A DNA stretch of 64,000 nt from Brasenia schreberi (GCA_036023115.1 JAYKKT010000086.1:18212501-18276500), one strand, 5' to 3'. Positions 45,016 through 60,000 are shown, counted from the stretch's first letter. A program made the numbers and translations. The notes: generated from the sequence alone by a model not told the origin.

Positions 45016-48000
45016 GTAAGTATTCCTTTTGTCTGCTGGAACTAATTTGTGATTTTCTTATTCAATCATCTTTAAATGTCAGGAAACCCAACGGTGGGTA
45101 CTTGAATGACAATAAGTTAGTTAAGTTTACCATGAATATATCATCCTTGCTTCATGCTTGTTATTCCACTTTGTGTACCAACTGCTGGGAGATTTCCTTA
45201 TGGAAGCCTTTGTTATTTTATCTGATGCAGAAAGCATATGATGGAGATGAAGTACCAAATGCATTGAGAGAAGAGCCTTCCAATTCTGTTTGTAGAGGAC
45301 TTCCTGCTCAAAGCTATGAATTGGACATATTACCGAGATATAAAGAGGCCCTCTCGTTGGGCTTGAGTTCCTACAGAGAATACTTACAAAGATCAAGTGA
45401 AAGCTCATCAACAAGCTCTGTTTTCAAAGTAGGTTTTTTGGTCTCTGAACTTGAGAATTGCAAAAGGAGATCTTTTGCAGCATCAACATTTTCAGAGATT
45501 AGTTTTGTCATCACATGAACTTAACCATTTTGGTTGTTATTTACTTTGAGACAGTTATGATGCTTCAACTTTCCCTGTTTATTTTATTATACAGGAAAGA
45601 TATTCATGTTGGACATTATTTTCATCCTGTCTGATTTGAGAATTTAGATTTGGTCATGTTCAGTAGTATCACGTGCAACATGTGGCTTTTGGAAATCACC
45701 ATAGAATAGTAAGGAAGGGTAAGATTCTTAAAGCACAAGAGCAGGGGCTAAGCCAATGCCATCTTCGACCTCTCAATCACCGAAAGGAAGGGCTATATAT
45801 GTGTACTATCATACATATGCAATTTCTGAATATCGATACCATATGGTGGTACACATGCTTATTTGCAAAATGTTGCTACCAAATTTAGATCAGGCAATGC
45901 ATAAATACATGCATATGTACATACATGGATTTGTACATTCATCAAACACACACATGTATAAATACAAATATATATATATATATAAAGTTTCTTGGTTAGT
46001 GATATGGATACCAGATAGTGTGTACACTCATTTGAATAAATCTTGACACCAAATGTTAGATTCAGCAATTATGAATTAAAGATGTCTTTTGCATTCTGCT
46101 TTTTTAATCTTGTAGAGCCTCATCAAGTTTAATATGCTCCAAGGCTTGATATTTGCCAGGCAAAAGCCAATGGCTCAAAATTCATGAGGACAATAAGTCA
46201 TCTAAAAGATCATATAGACATCAAATTGGACTGACACATCCAAGTTGTAAAAACCCTTTACATGATATCAATTTCAATTTGGCCTCTTTGCATTCAATCA
46301 GGTGCATTCATAGTGGTTCCAGTATATTTGGTAATATTTGAATTTTAGGAATGATTGCAGTTGACTAGAATTTTGAAGTACCTGTCTCACATATACATTG
46401 TAAAAGTAGTACCACAATCTCGCCAATGATGTCCACAAACACAAATACAAATGATCTCGCAAGATCTTTAACAAGCCAAATCACCAAACACTTGGTACTT
46501 GGTGCACAAGACAAACAAAATAAGTATAATACTAAAAAAGTAAAAACTCTAATTTATTTGTTTCACATCACTCTCTATTTATAGAGGTTTATTACAAGTG
46601 AGAAAGATGAGAGAGAGACTAGTGGGAGCAACTCCTCCCAACAACTACACTACTAGCCGTTGGGAGTTCCCATGCACCAGGAGCTTGTTAGACCATAATG
46701 GCCCAACTCTATTACAAGTTAACACCCCTCCCTCAAACTTGCGGTGTATATAATGAAAGTTTGATGACAAAAACATAAATTTAGGGGTTAACAAAGACTT
46801 TATAAAGAAATTTGCTAGTTGTAGTTCTGGAGGAACATAACATAAGGTCAATCTTTTTTTCAAGCATTACTCCAGAAAATAGTGGCTGTCTCAATATGCT
46901 TGGTTCGTTCATGAAATGTATTATTTGAAGTAATATACATGGTACTTTTGTTATCACAAAACAATTCAATGGAGTCCTTCAATACAACCTCCATGTTTGC
47001 TAGAAATTCAGTGATTTAAGATATCTTCACACTATGTAGTAGCCATGACTCTATATTTTGCCTCCGTAGATACACCTTATGTTCCTTTTTATATCTTTAA
47101 GAGATTAATGAGTCACCTAAAAATACACAAAATCTAGTGGTGAAATGTCTATCATTGACATCCCCACCCCAATCAACATCCATATAGACGATTAATTTAA
47201 GAGAAGATGATGATGTTATAATGATCTCCTTTCAAGTGTATCATTTATGTATCTCACAATCCGCATAACTATACTAATGTGTATATTGAGAACTTTTTGA
47301 AATTGACTTGCTATATATATTTCATGAGCTATGTCTGGTCAAGTTGATAGTAAGATACATCAAGGCTCATATCATTTGTCTGTGGGGGGATAGGATCCTC
47401 TAATTTTTCTCCATCTATAGTTCTCAGTTTCCCCAATCACCTCCGCCATGCTTACCTTCTTGCCATCTGTCAAACCTTACCTCTTAACAATATCACTAGC
47501 AAATTTTGCTTGTAACATAAAATAACTTTTGTTATTATGGGTTACTACTATTCCCAAGAAGTAACTAAGTAGACCCAGATGTTTCATTTCAAATTCTTCA
47601 TGTAGATCTCTTTTGATTGATAATATCCCATTTTAAGTGATGATAATATCACCTACATATAGAAGTAAAATCACAATACCTGCATCTGTTTTTTTACAAA
47701 CAAAGTAGTGTCAGTATAACAAGAGCAAAAATTATGTGCATGCATAAAATTCTCAAATCTATCAAACCAAGCCTTAGGTGATTGTTTGAGTCCTGATAAA
47801 ACCTTTTTTAGTTTAAGAACATAATTACTTAGAGGATTGAATCTCGGAAGAGGAGCCATATAGATATCTTCAATAAGACCAGTGTTATCTGACGCGTATC
47901 GTATCACATATCATTGGGCTCCACGATACGGGCGTATTGTATCGTATCGTATCACTTGTATCGTACTTTAATATTAAAATAATCTAAAAATTATTTAAAA

Positions 48001-51000
48001 AATTAAGAAAAATTAGTAACAATCCTTAAAAAATCAAGAAAAATTAGAAAAAATCAGGTAATTGCTTTAAATTCATATAATGCAAAGTTTAGTACAGATT
48101 AAGCATTCAACATTGAACAATTGCATCCAAATTTACATATTTTGAATAAAAAAAATGAGATACATTTATATTTTATAAATTATAATCAGGATCATCAACC
48201 CCGTCTAGTATGGGAAAAGGCTTAGTTGTTGTTGTATAATCAGGATCATCAACTAAATGATCTTCATCTTCTCCTTGCTGAAGATCCTCATCATCAGCAG
48301 CAGCATCATCTTCTGCGTGGAAATCAAATTCTTTATCTCCTTGATACTGCAGTTGCGCTTCTTCCAAATTAATCAATGCAATGTCTTCTTCAGTTAGGAG
48401 GGCATTTTCTTCATTGTCTTCTATAATCCAATATTCTAATATATCAAAATTATCCAAACTTATTGGATCAAATTGGCTTTTTTGTCTATTTACTTTTTTT
48501 AATTGCCTACAACAAAGAAAGATAAGCAATTAGTAAATAATATTAACAATTGAAGTCAAACAATTTATTGAATTGAACATTTAAGTAATACAATATTACA
48601 TTTCATGAGGGCGCATGTTACAACGAATAAAAACTAAATCATTCAGTCTCTTATGTTCCAACCTGTTGCGTTTTTTTGTATGGATGTGTTCAAAGACACT
48701 CCAATTCTTTTTACAACCCATTGCACTACAGGTTTGACTCAGAACTCTCACTACAAAATCCCTAAGGTTCAGACAATCAATTTGAAACCTATTCCACCAA
48801 ACATTTATAGAAGAAGACAAACATTAGAGACATAATCCATAGTAATATAAGATGTATTGATTTAAGAAACTTAAATACAAAGATAAACAATTTACCTGTA
48901 CGCATAGTAGTGCGGTTGCGAATTGCTACAAGCAAACCCATCAAGTGAAGAGCATTATCATAGATCTCATAGCATCTGCTATGCTCTCATCAGGGACTAA
49001 TCTATCAATACAATCAATGATACCTCGATTAACCTCACCGTCCCTTTTGAAGGTTGCTGAGTACCTAAATGATGGGTTTAGATAATATGTTGCTGCATGA
49101 ATAGGATGATGCAATTGTTTATTCCATCTATTATCAATGATTTTCTATACGGGCACATAATCTCTCTTTTTTCCATTAAAATTATTTTTGATGACTTCTT
49201 TTGCCCTATCCATGGCTTCATAAAGGTAGCCCATAGATGATTTCTCCTCGCTATCAACCAATCTCAAAACCTTTACTAATGGATATATAATTCTCAACAG
49301 TCTAACACATGCATTCCAAAATGTACTCCTGAAGACTATCTCGAAAATCTCATTCAATTTTATGTATCTTCTGTTCTGAGACAATTCTTCAAATTGTTAT
49401 CACTGATATGAGGAGAACATTCTCTTCAATGCTTTCTTTTGTCTCACAATACTCTGTACAGATAAGAAGTTTGTTGCAAACTGAGTTGCAGCTTCGAAAA
49501 AGCTCTGCACCTTCTGTATATCTCCTAATCATACACAAAACAAATACATGGTTGTAAATGAATTTTGTGATATCTTGGCAACACTCAGTTGCGGCCTTTA
49601 TTTCATCCATCTCACCAATGTCCTCAAGGATGAGATCTAAATAATGGGTTGCACATGGTGTCCAGTAGAAAGTCCCATAAATATTAGCTAACTCCTTCTC
49701 AGTTGCTTTATAGTTAATTGCATTATCTGTAATCAATTAGACTATATTCTCTAGCCCAACCTCTTGTATAACCTTATCAAATTCTTGTCGTAGGATATCC
49801 GCAGTGTGCCTCTCCTGTGACATGTCTAGAGATCTAAAAGACATAAGTCCTTTAGGACAGTAAAAAAGAAAGTTTAGCAAGGTCCTTCCTCGCCTATCTG
49901 TCCATCCATCTGCCATGATAGTGCAACCTGTCTCCTTTCATGACTCTCTCAATATCGAACAGTATTCATGTACTTCAATGACGGTCTTATATAAGATCTT
50001 TCCTCTAACTTCTGATAGGAGGGCATCTTGTATCCTGGACTGATGTTAGCAATTGCATCTGCCATTGCTTGAAAATGAAAACTGTTTACTGCATTTAGTG
50101 AAATGCATGCATCATAAAACTATCTGCCCACTGCAAGGTTTGTTTGATCATGCAACTGTTCTCAAGTCATAGCAGCACGAATTCCAGGTTAAGCACTAGG
50201 TGTAGTAGGAGGAGGAAAAAATGAATGTATGCTAAAAGCAGTTCTTTCTCGACTCCTTCCTGAACTTCTTCTTCTACCATCGCTAAAGTCTTCAACAACT
50301 CTCTTTCTCTTCCTAGGTGCTCGTGAACTACTATTACCCATCTATGTTCTGGCATCTGAAGGTAAACTATCAGTGAATCCAAATCCAATATTATCATCAT
50401 CTTTTTCAAACATCTGTAAATCATCCTTTTGTTGTCTCCTCTCTTGGATACTCTCAATCATCTGAAGACATTGCCATTTAATACCTTCTGGCAAACTTCT
50501 AACTCTGCCTGTGCAAAGAGCAACTTCTTTCCTAGTCCCTGCTAGGTTGTGTTTCAACCGTGAAATTCCACCACTAATCACCCTCTCACAAAATAAACAT
50601 CTGATATTTAATCTAGAACCCTCAACTGGTATACCCCACTGCTACGCCAGATCATTAGACTTAGAATGGGAGTCTCTAAAACCCCTTCCTACCATCTCAA
50701 TTGAGTACTTTAATTTAAACAAAAACCTGAAAATAAAAGCACTTCGTAAATCCTCAATCGTCAAATAACACTCAAATAGAGTATCTCCCACTTTATGAAT
50801 GCAATAAAAATCATATCCACACACTTAATAACTTCATATTTTGTCATTCAAAAAAATAAAACAAAAAATAAAATAAAAAAACAACAAATACAAAGAAAAA
50901 ATTAAAGAAAAACACTAAAAATATACCCAAATCCGAGCTAGGAGACTTGCACGGACACCGTAGAGCACGTTTTTGGAGCCTTCAATACCAAGGAGGTCAA

Positions 51001-54000
51001 GAACCATGCTAGGAGAGCTCTGAAGAAACCAAGGAAACCCGCAAAAATGTGGGTTTCCGTTCGTCCACCCTGGGCGTATCGCCCGTATCGTATGATACGG
51101 TGTGATAAGTTCGCATTTGCGATACACTATGATGTATCGTATCGTGGTGGCACACGATACGGTGCGATATGGATAATACTGAATAAGACTACCATTTAAA
51201 AAAATATTTTTAACATCCAATTGATATATATTCCATTCTTTAATTGCACAAATAGAGATCAATATATGAACATAATCATACGACCAACAAGAGCAAAAGT
51301 TTCCTCATAATCAATCCCATATTCTTGAGAATACCCCTTACATATAAGTCTTGCTTTGTACCTTTGAATACATCCATCACTTTGGGTTTTAAACTTATAG
51401 ACCCACCTACAACCAATAATTTCGTTTCTTTGGGTTTCAGAACAATATTGGAAGTACTATTCCTTTTTAGAGCTTATAACTCATCATTCATAGCTTTTCT
51501 CCATTCTAAGTTTCTTTTTGCTTGGCCATAATGATTTGGTTCAAGGATACTCGATATGATTGCTATATGGTTTCTATGTTGAGGTTTAAATGTTTCTTAA
51601 GACATAAATCTTTGAAGAGGTTTTATGATTCTTTTGCTAGGAGCATTGTCATTTTCTCAATTCCTCCTTACATAATGATGTTCAAAGGTCTTATGATTTT
51701 TTCTCTAGTTTCAGGATTTCTGGTTTATACTCTAGTTAGACCATACTTTTCTTTTGCACTTCCTCATTGGCATCTAACTTTTCATATGTGATTTCATCTA
51801 AAAACGTATAACTATTGTGAGTGCTTTATGACTCATCTCTGTAATAACATTTATCTTCAATAAATTTGACATCTCTAGACACATAAAGTTTATCTTCTTT
51901 TGAGTTGTATCATTTATACCCCTTTTTATCAATACCATACCCAAGAAAGACACATTCAATAGCTTTGGTACCTAACTTATCATTCTTATTCATATAAATA
52001 TAACACTTACATGCAAAAACTTTCAACCTATCATAACTAGGTTTATTTGAATACAACTTTTCAAGAGGAGAACAACTTTTTGGTTTAGTTGATGAATCCT
52101 ATTTATCAAATATACATAAGTTAAAGTGGCTTTAACCCACAAGTATAAGAACTTTACTTGCTAACAACAAAGTTTTAGTAATTTCAATAATATATCTATG
52201 TTTTCTTTTGGCTAAATCATTTTGTTGGAGAGTTTTTTTACAAGATTTTTTATGCCAAATTCTATTTTGTTGGAGAGCAGGTCCTCATACATCGGAGTGC
52301 CCATTCCCTTCACTATTTTTGGCGTGCAGAGGCTCATATCTTCAAATAACTTTTGGGTCTAGATGTAACAAGAATCACTTCTTTGTTTTCTCTCATGTTT
52401 CATAATATAGTCTCTTCCATAACTAAATCGGCTAAGATCTTATAGCTTTTGGGTCTCGGCTTTCTATGTATCAAGCTTGATCTTATGTTCTCAAATTCAT
52501 CTTGTAATCCCCGTATAAACAAGAAGTATTGGTTGTTAAGGTATTCTTAAAATTAATCCATATTTTGAAGTTTTCAAATTTGTCAAAACTTCTAAGTTGG
52601 TTCTAAAGATAAAAAAAACTCATTGTGATAATCCCTAATGGTCATGGAACCTTACTTTAGCATTTTATCTTCTCCGTCAAATTTATTTGAAAGTCAAAAT
52701 CGTCTTGGAAATGAGTTTTCTAAGGTATTCCCAAGTTTTAAAGGCATTATCAAACATGTTAATTTTACTTCAAAGTTTTTCATCCACATTTTGCTAATAA
52801 TCCATATGATTTTGGCGTTATTTTTTTCCCATTTTTTTGACTCTTGCTTGAATTTTTCTTGTGTCTTGAGAAATTTATCCTCATCTAGCCCTTCTTCTAT
52901 CGATTTGGACTCTTTGATTGCACCGTCAATATGGTCCCAATAGTCTTTGAAATGAGTTTTTCTAAGTTTTAAAGGCATTATCAAACATTCGAATTCTACT
53001 TCGAAGTTTTTCACCCACATTTTGCAAATAATTCATATGATTTTGGTACTATATTTTTTCATTTTTTTAACTCTTGGGGAAATTCATCCTCATCTAGCCC
53101 TTCTTCTATCCATTTGAGTTATTTGATCACACCATTAATATGGTCTCAATAGTCTTTAGAGATAAAATTATGTGCTCAACTTAGATAAGAGTTGTGAACC
53201 AATAAACAACGAAATGTCTCACTTTTTTCTTTCAATTTTCTCAACAACAACAAGAAATACGAAGAATGCCTTTATTTCCTCAACTTAGTAAAATAATGCC
53301 CAAATTTGACAATCTTTCCACAATCAGTACAAATCCCAATGCAACTCTAAATGAACCGTTTCGACTTTTATACCATGTAAAAATAGTGCCACAATCTCAC
53401 CAATGATGTCCACAAACACAAATACAAATGATCTCGCAAGATCTTTAACAAACCAAATTACCAAACACTTGGTACTTGGTGTGCAAGACAAACAAAAGAA
53501 GTATAATACAAAAGAAGTCAAATGAGCACGAAAAACTCTAATTATTCGTTTCACATCACCCTCTATTTATAGAGGTTTATTACAAGTGAGAAATCAAAGG
53601 AGAGAGACTAGTGGGAGCAGCTGCACCCAACAACTACACTACTATCCGCTGGGGGTTCCCAACGGCTAGTAGTGTAGCCTTTGGGTGATGACTGGCCCTT
53701 GAGGGCCAGTCCAAGGGAGCCTGTGCCAGGGCCCTGCTGGGCCCTAATGGCCCAGCTCTATTACAAGTTAACATGCACTTAGTCTGTTGAATCATTACAT
53801 GTGAGTACAGTAAGACATATTGCAGCTTAGTATGTTGAGTCATTGCAGGTGAGTATAGTAAGAAATATGGTGCAGCTATTGATTTACGCATTTACCTTGA
53901 TGTAGATAAGCATTCTCGAGTGGCCTTCAAGAACTTTTTCGTGTCATTTGATGTGGTTCTTACAAGTGTTACGTCGCTTGTCTTCACTGCATAATTCAAG

Positions 54001-57000
54001 TTTATGTTACAGGGTGGATCACCATCTATTCAACTCCCTCATATATTTGGTACAGAGGAGTATGCACATGATAACAGCTGCGGCTTAGCAGGTTATGTTA
54101 CTTCAACTTTGTATGGCAGAAAAAGCAAATTGCTGGCCATTTTTCCATTTACTGACTTATCTGGTTTCTGTATGTTTACATCCAGATGATTTGATAATGG
54201 AAGTCAAAGAGCTTGATATCAATCATAATTTAAAGCATAAAACTTTGAGATCGGAGACTGGGGGTTCTACTTCTAAAGTTATGTTTAACGATGATATATT
54301 TCATAATGAACAACATGCAGTGGAGAAGGCAAGTAAATGTGCTAGTGGTTAAAACATTTTCCTCCATAAACTACTGTTTCCCAACTTTTCTTTATGTTGA
54401 TTAAACTTTAGCTTCTGTAGTATTTCTCGAACTACCTACCTTTTTTCTTCTGTTTATGTTCTATTTTCTGCTCTCTCCAACCATCTGTTTAATTTCCGCT
54501 CATCAACAGGAAGAATCTGAGCCCATGTTTTCTGCTGCATTAGATTTCAAAAGAATGCTTGAGGCGGCACTTCTCAGTCCTTACAAATTCTGTATGATCT
54601 CTCTCTCTCTCTCTCTCCCCCTGTGTGTGTACTTGCATGCATGGGTTCACCTGATAGAAACTGAAAGGATCTCAATCGTGGGTTTGACCTCAGCCTTTTC
54701 TCACAATTAAAATGGAAGCAAGGGTCTCGATAATGACCAATGATATGGATACTAATAATACCATGAACTAATTTAGAGTTCTAGATCTCTAAACTTGCAC
54801 CTGGACCTAAAGATCAAATAACAACCTCAAGGTACAATTTGTTGGTCTTCCAAAAGTGGGAAGAACAAAATTGATTTGCTGGTGAATGCTGATTGTTGAA
54901 CATGTCCCACAGGTTAATTTTAGGGAAGTATCTCCTTTAGTTCCCATCATCCAACGGCATCTCTAAGATTAAAAGCCAACCTCACCCTCATAATCTTACC
55001 TGGTCAAATAAATCCGCTTGTAACAAGTCTAAAATATGAATTCTCTTAGCTCGACACATCATATGACGATTTCAGTCTAGTTGGTGAGGAGGATTCCTTG
55101 CAAAACATTATGTATTGGAACCTGGTATTATTAATGAAAACCTGAACATATGTAGCCCAATGATATTCGTAGAAAAGCATATAACATTGACTGATACATG
55201 AATGATCAGAAAAAAGAAAAGATGCAACGCCTATGGGACATTCTTGAATTTTTATTCTTTTGTTTGGACAAACTTTAGGTTGAGAAGCTAATTTATGGGT
55301 CTATATCTTGATGTCAAGTTCCTCATCTGTCTTTACCATTGATTAGAAAAAAGATCCATGTATTAGTTTTACAGCAGAAAAAATGGGTTGGAGAAAAGGC
55401 TTAGGGATAGTGAAGAATGAGCCTTGAATTTTGGTATTCAGGTAAGAAGAAAACACAGAAGGAGTTGACATTAATATAAATACGGATATGAGGGGAATGT
55501 AGTAGATATAAGGCGGTACGAACATTGAATATATAGTGGCCAAGTTAGTGTTGAGCGAAAAGATCATGATATTATTTGTGCTGATGCACCCCCAAGTGGG
55601 ATCCGAAGAAAGAATAGAAAAGGAAATCTAGGACGAGCCAAATCTGGTGGTCTAAAGAGTTCCATAGTGAAAATTTGTTTGCTTAAGACTTGTGGGCAAA
55701 AATGGTATAAATTATAAAAATGTTCATGGGGACTATGGTTTTTGTATAAAAATTCTTACTTTTGGTAAACACAATTTTAAAAAGTGTAACCATCATTTGA
55801 TTATTTTTAGGAGTATTTCATCTAAAATATAAATGGACTGTTTACTTAGAGAAAAATAGATAGATTATGTCGGAAGGAAGGATTGTAAGGTCATTCTAAA
55901 TAAGAGTTTAACTACCCAAGACAAATTGGTAATGAATTTAGATATAAAGAAACAAAAAGTGAGAAAAAAAAGTAGATGGAGTCACTTAGAGTAAATAGTA
56001 CAACAAGTTAACAACAACAACAAAACCTTTTCCCATACTAGATGGGGTCGGTTACATGGATTCTTTGTTTCCACATAGCCCTATCATGTGTCATGTTAGC
56101 AGTTAACTCATAATATGCTAGATCATTCTTTATTGTTTTTTCCCAACACTTTTGTGGTCGTCCACTACCCCTTTTAATACTTTCAAAATCTAGTTTTTCA
56201 TACCTTTTACACATTCTTCTTTTGATCTTCTTTCTATATGTCCAAACCATCTTAAACGATATTCTCTCATTTTATCCTCTATTAGTGCCACTCCTAATTT
56301 GTTTCTAATAACCTCATTATATATACGGTCTTTTCTTGTATGACCACTCATCCATCTTAATATCTTCATTTCTATCACAGACATCTTTTATACATGTTGA
56401 TAATTAACTGTCCAACCCTCAGAACCATAAAACATTGTAGGTCTAATTGTTGCTCTATAATATTTACCTTTTAACTTTAATGGTATCTTTTTATCACAAA
56501 GAATACCTGATGCTCCTCTCCATTTTAACCAACCAACATGAATTTTATGCGTAACATCGCCATCAATTCTTCTATCACTCTGAAAAATTGACTCTAGGTA
56601 TTTAAAACTTTCCTTTTCGTTCTATGTCCTCTGAAGTAACCAAATAATCAAACTTACATTCCATATATTCTGTCTTTGTTCTACTAAGTCAAAAGCCTTT
56701 ACTTTCTAATGTTTCTCTCCATAGTTCTAATTTTCTATTAACTTTTTCCTTAGACTCCTCCACTAACACAATGTCATTTGCAAATAACATACACCAAGGT
56801 ACTTCATATTGAATATGTTTTGTTAACTCATTAATCACCATTAAAGTTGATCCTTGATGTAACCCAATATTAACTTCAAAGAAGTCTGTCATTCCTTCAT
56901 GAGTTGTCACACATGTTTTTGCACTATCGTACATGTCTGTCAATAAATATCATGTGAAGGTTTTTCTTTTTTACTGTAAAATGTTCCATAAGATGTCTCA

Positions 57001-60000
57001 AAAGGTGAATCGCTTCAACAGTAGATCTGTCAGGCATGAATCCAAATTGGTTCTTTGTTGTACTTGATACTTGTCTTAACCTACATTTGATAATTCTTTC
57101 CCATAATTTCATAGTATGGCTCATTAACTTGATACCACAATAATTCACACAATTCTGAATGTCTCCCTTGTTCTTGTATATGGGTATAAGTATAATCGCT
57201 CTCCATTCCTCAGGATCTTTTGGTTTCTCCGTATTTCATTAAATAGTCTTGTGATCCAAGTGATTCATATTTCTCCTAGGATTTTCTAAACTTCTATAGG
57301 AATATTGTGCGGTCCTACCAATTTATCACTTTTCATATGTTTAAGAGCCTCATTGACTTCATTATTTTGAATACGTCGGTAGAAATTGTGGTTTATATAC
57401 TTTTCTGATTTGGCTAACTCTCTTAAGCTAATTCTAACATCTTTATTTTCATTAAAAAGCTTATAAAAATTGTTTTTTCATCTATTTCTTATATATCATT
57501 TACCAATAAAAAATTTTCATCCTCGCATTTGGTGCATCTAACGGAATTATGATCTTTAGTTTTCTTATCTCTAGCCCTACCTATCCTAACAATATCTCTT
57601 TTACCCTCTTTTGAGTTGAGTTTTTATATAAATCCTCCCAAAAATTTTCTTTTTGCTTCACTTACGGCCTTTTTCGCTTCCTTCGTTGCTTTCATAAGCC
57701 TCAAAAGTTTCACTAGTTTTCTTAGCATAATCTAATTTGTAACATGCCCTATTTGCCGTTGATTTTATTTTGCACTACTTCACTCCACCATCAAGCTTCT
57801 TTTTGTGCTGGTACACCTCACTTAGATTCATCTAACACATCTTTTGCCACTTTCCTAATATGTATAGCCATATTGTTTCACGTATCCTAAGGTGTACCAA
57901 TATAATTCCAAGCATCTCAGGATTTTGTGTTTAAATATACCTTCTTTCTCGCTTTTGAGGTTCCACCATTTAGTCTGAATCACTCGATGCATTCTTTTCT
58001 TCTTTGTCTACTTTTTTACCTATAAATCCATAACTAAAAGTCGATGTTGGGTGGTTAAGCTTTCTCTTGGAATTACCTTGCAATCTTTACAACACACTCT
58101 ATCTTTTTTCCTATAAATAAAATAATCAATTTGCGTTTGTGAGAAAGTATTTTGAAGCTATGCTTGAAAATTTGAAGGTCTTTTTTTATGAAATGTGGCA
58201 GACTATGACAATAAATATTAGAAAAATGATAAAAGAGGTGATAAGCTGAATGAAAAGGTGTACTGGTTATAAGAAGTCAAAGAAAGAAGCAAAAGGGTAG
58301 TTAATAAAACAAAAATAAGTCTGAGGATTTGGATAACAAGCTTGATTCAAAAGAAAATGAAAGATGCTTTAAAATAACTCAAGCTAGATAACATAAAAGA
58401 AAAGACCTTACTCAGTTTGATATATCAAAGATGAGGAGGGAAGGTTCTCGTGACAAGCTAGAATATCAAGACATGATGAAAGAATTGTTTTCATAAGTGC
58501 CTTGATGGGAGTAGAAGTGTTTAAATTAGTTTAAGAGAGTTAACCGACTCAAGAGTGTACACAAATCACACTACCTACTGGTGCATTTAAAGGGATAAAG
58601 TAAATGAGGCTCTTATGGAATCTGGTAAGTGTGGAGACAGACAAAATTCTTCTAGACAGAAGTAATGAAAATAAAAGAGGCATACATCACTCAACTTATA
58701 AAATTATAGTCATATGGAAGAAAATGTCCTAAGAGAAATGGATCAACAACAATGCAATGATATTCATGTGCAAGAACAAAGGAGTTATATACCCTATCAA
58801 GTTACTATAAGGTTATTGGGAAGAGTTATTGAATATGTAAATATTGTAATAAACCCTATATCATATAGAGTATGAATACACATGTATCATACTGTATATT
58901 AGAATATGATACGATACTTATTTTTTATTTAATATAAAAGTAATTTAATACTAGCAATTTTTGAATCCTTCTTTCCAGTGAAAAGCATTAGTAAAATGTT
59001 TTAAAGCTACAAAAAGTTTGTATGATTTCATTTACGGTAGATCTAATGAGTTAGTAGAACTGCAACTACAAGCCTACATGACTAGCGTGCAAGATAATAT
59101 TGGAAACTTAATAGTTGATAATTGTTTTCTATGTATAAGTACCTCAATTGGTAAATAGAGCCCTTTGACTTATCCCTCAAAGCAAGAATATCATAGGAGA
59201 GGGTGTGACACCTGTGGATACAATGTGACTCACACCAATGCACACCGGTAAATGGATGCAAATTTGCAAATGATACTTGGACTATATCAATCTTAGTATC
59301 TGCATATGATATTATCACATCATGTCAAGTAATATGATACAACATTTTGCAAAAACTAAGTTGTACTGAAGGCCTTAGAGCTAAGATTAGAAACCTCCTC
59401 ATGGTATTCATTGATTTAGAAAAGGCATATGACATAGTACCACGAGATATAATTTGAAGAACTTTGGAGAAGGGAAAGGATAGTTTTTTGTATGTCAGCT
59501 TTATAAAGGTCATGTATGATGGAGCAATAACTTGTTTTAGGACACAAGGGGGTTGTTAAGGTTCATGAGGGAGTAGTTGTTTATTTTATGTTAATACGGG
59601 GGGTAAGAAAGCTAGTCCTAGATAATAAGATTCGTATTGGTTCTTGGAATATCAAAACATTATTGGGTAAGCTAATGGAGGTGGTAGATACTATGATTCG
59701 GAGAAAGATTCATATTCTATGTTTACAAGAGACAAAATGGGTTGGAGAAAAAGCAAAGGAGATAGAGGATACAAGTTTTAAATTATGGTACTCAGGTAAA
59801 GAAAAGGCTCGAAACGGAGTTGGTATTATCATAAATAAAGATTTAAAGGAGAGTGTAGTAGACATACAACGATATGGTGTCCGAATCATGACGTTGAAAT
59901 TAGTGTTAGGAGTAGAGGTTCTTGCAATAACCTTTTGAGACGTCTTATGGAACATTTTAGAGCAAAAAAGAAAGACCTTCACATGATATTTATTGATCTA

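Larger units (their letters stand above)
47880..51181 (-). mobile_element. hAT transposon copy 2 (3302 bp) with perfect 8-bp TSD
   Basis: Flanked by AATAAGAC at 47872-47879 and 51182-51189. The ends CAGTGTTATC and (inverted) CAGTATTATC match copy 1, and GATACG/CGTATC clusters lie near both ends. It interrupts the RT gene of the copia element exactly between GSLI and EDIY. Same family as 16992-20329, in the opposite orientation relative to the window. Confidence 0.95.
46725..53375 (-). pseudogene. Copia gag-pol remnant
   Basis: From 5' to 3': gag-like repeats at 53020-52694 ([19 protein letters not shown] occurs twice in variant form); integrase-linker region to 51500; RT with [14 protein letters not shown] near 51330 and [14 protein letters not shown] at 51250-51190, continuing past the hAT at [16 protein letters not shown] and [15 protein letters not shown] (47870-47700); RNase H with [18 protein letters not shown] near 47150, [12 protein letters not shown] near 47050 and [10 protein letters not shown] near 46810. 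Many stops; not functional. Confidence 0.82.
46399..53773 (-). mobile_element. Ty1/copia LTR retrotransposon, interrupted by hAT copy 2
   Basis: LTRs at 46399-46724 and 53376-53773 (TG...CA). The element reads on the minus strand. The primer site TGGTATAAAAG next to the right LTR is a degenerate tRNA-iMet site, and the polypurine tract TTTGAGGGAGGGGTGT adjoins the left LTR. The flanks TACAT and TGCAC agree at 3 of 5 bases. The order gag, integrase, RT, RNase H is copia. Antisense within an intron of the FAM21-like gene. Without the hAT insertion it is about 4.1 kb, so it is also internally reduced. Confidence 0.88.

Noticed and set aside
52694..53020. Independent coiled-coil gene (108 codons, minus strand)
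   Set aside because: It lies directly downstream of the copia primer site in the position of gag and is internally duplicated; treated as copia gag remnant.
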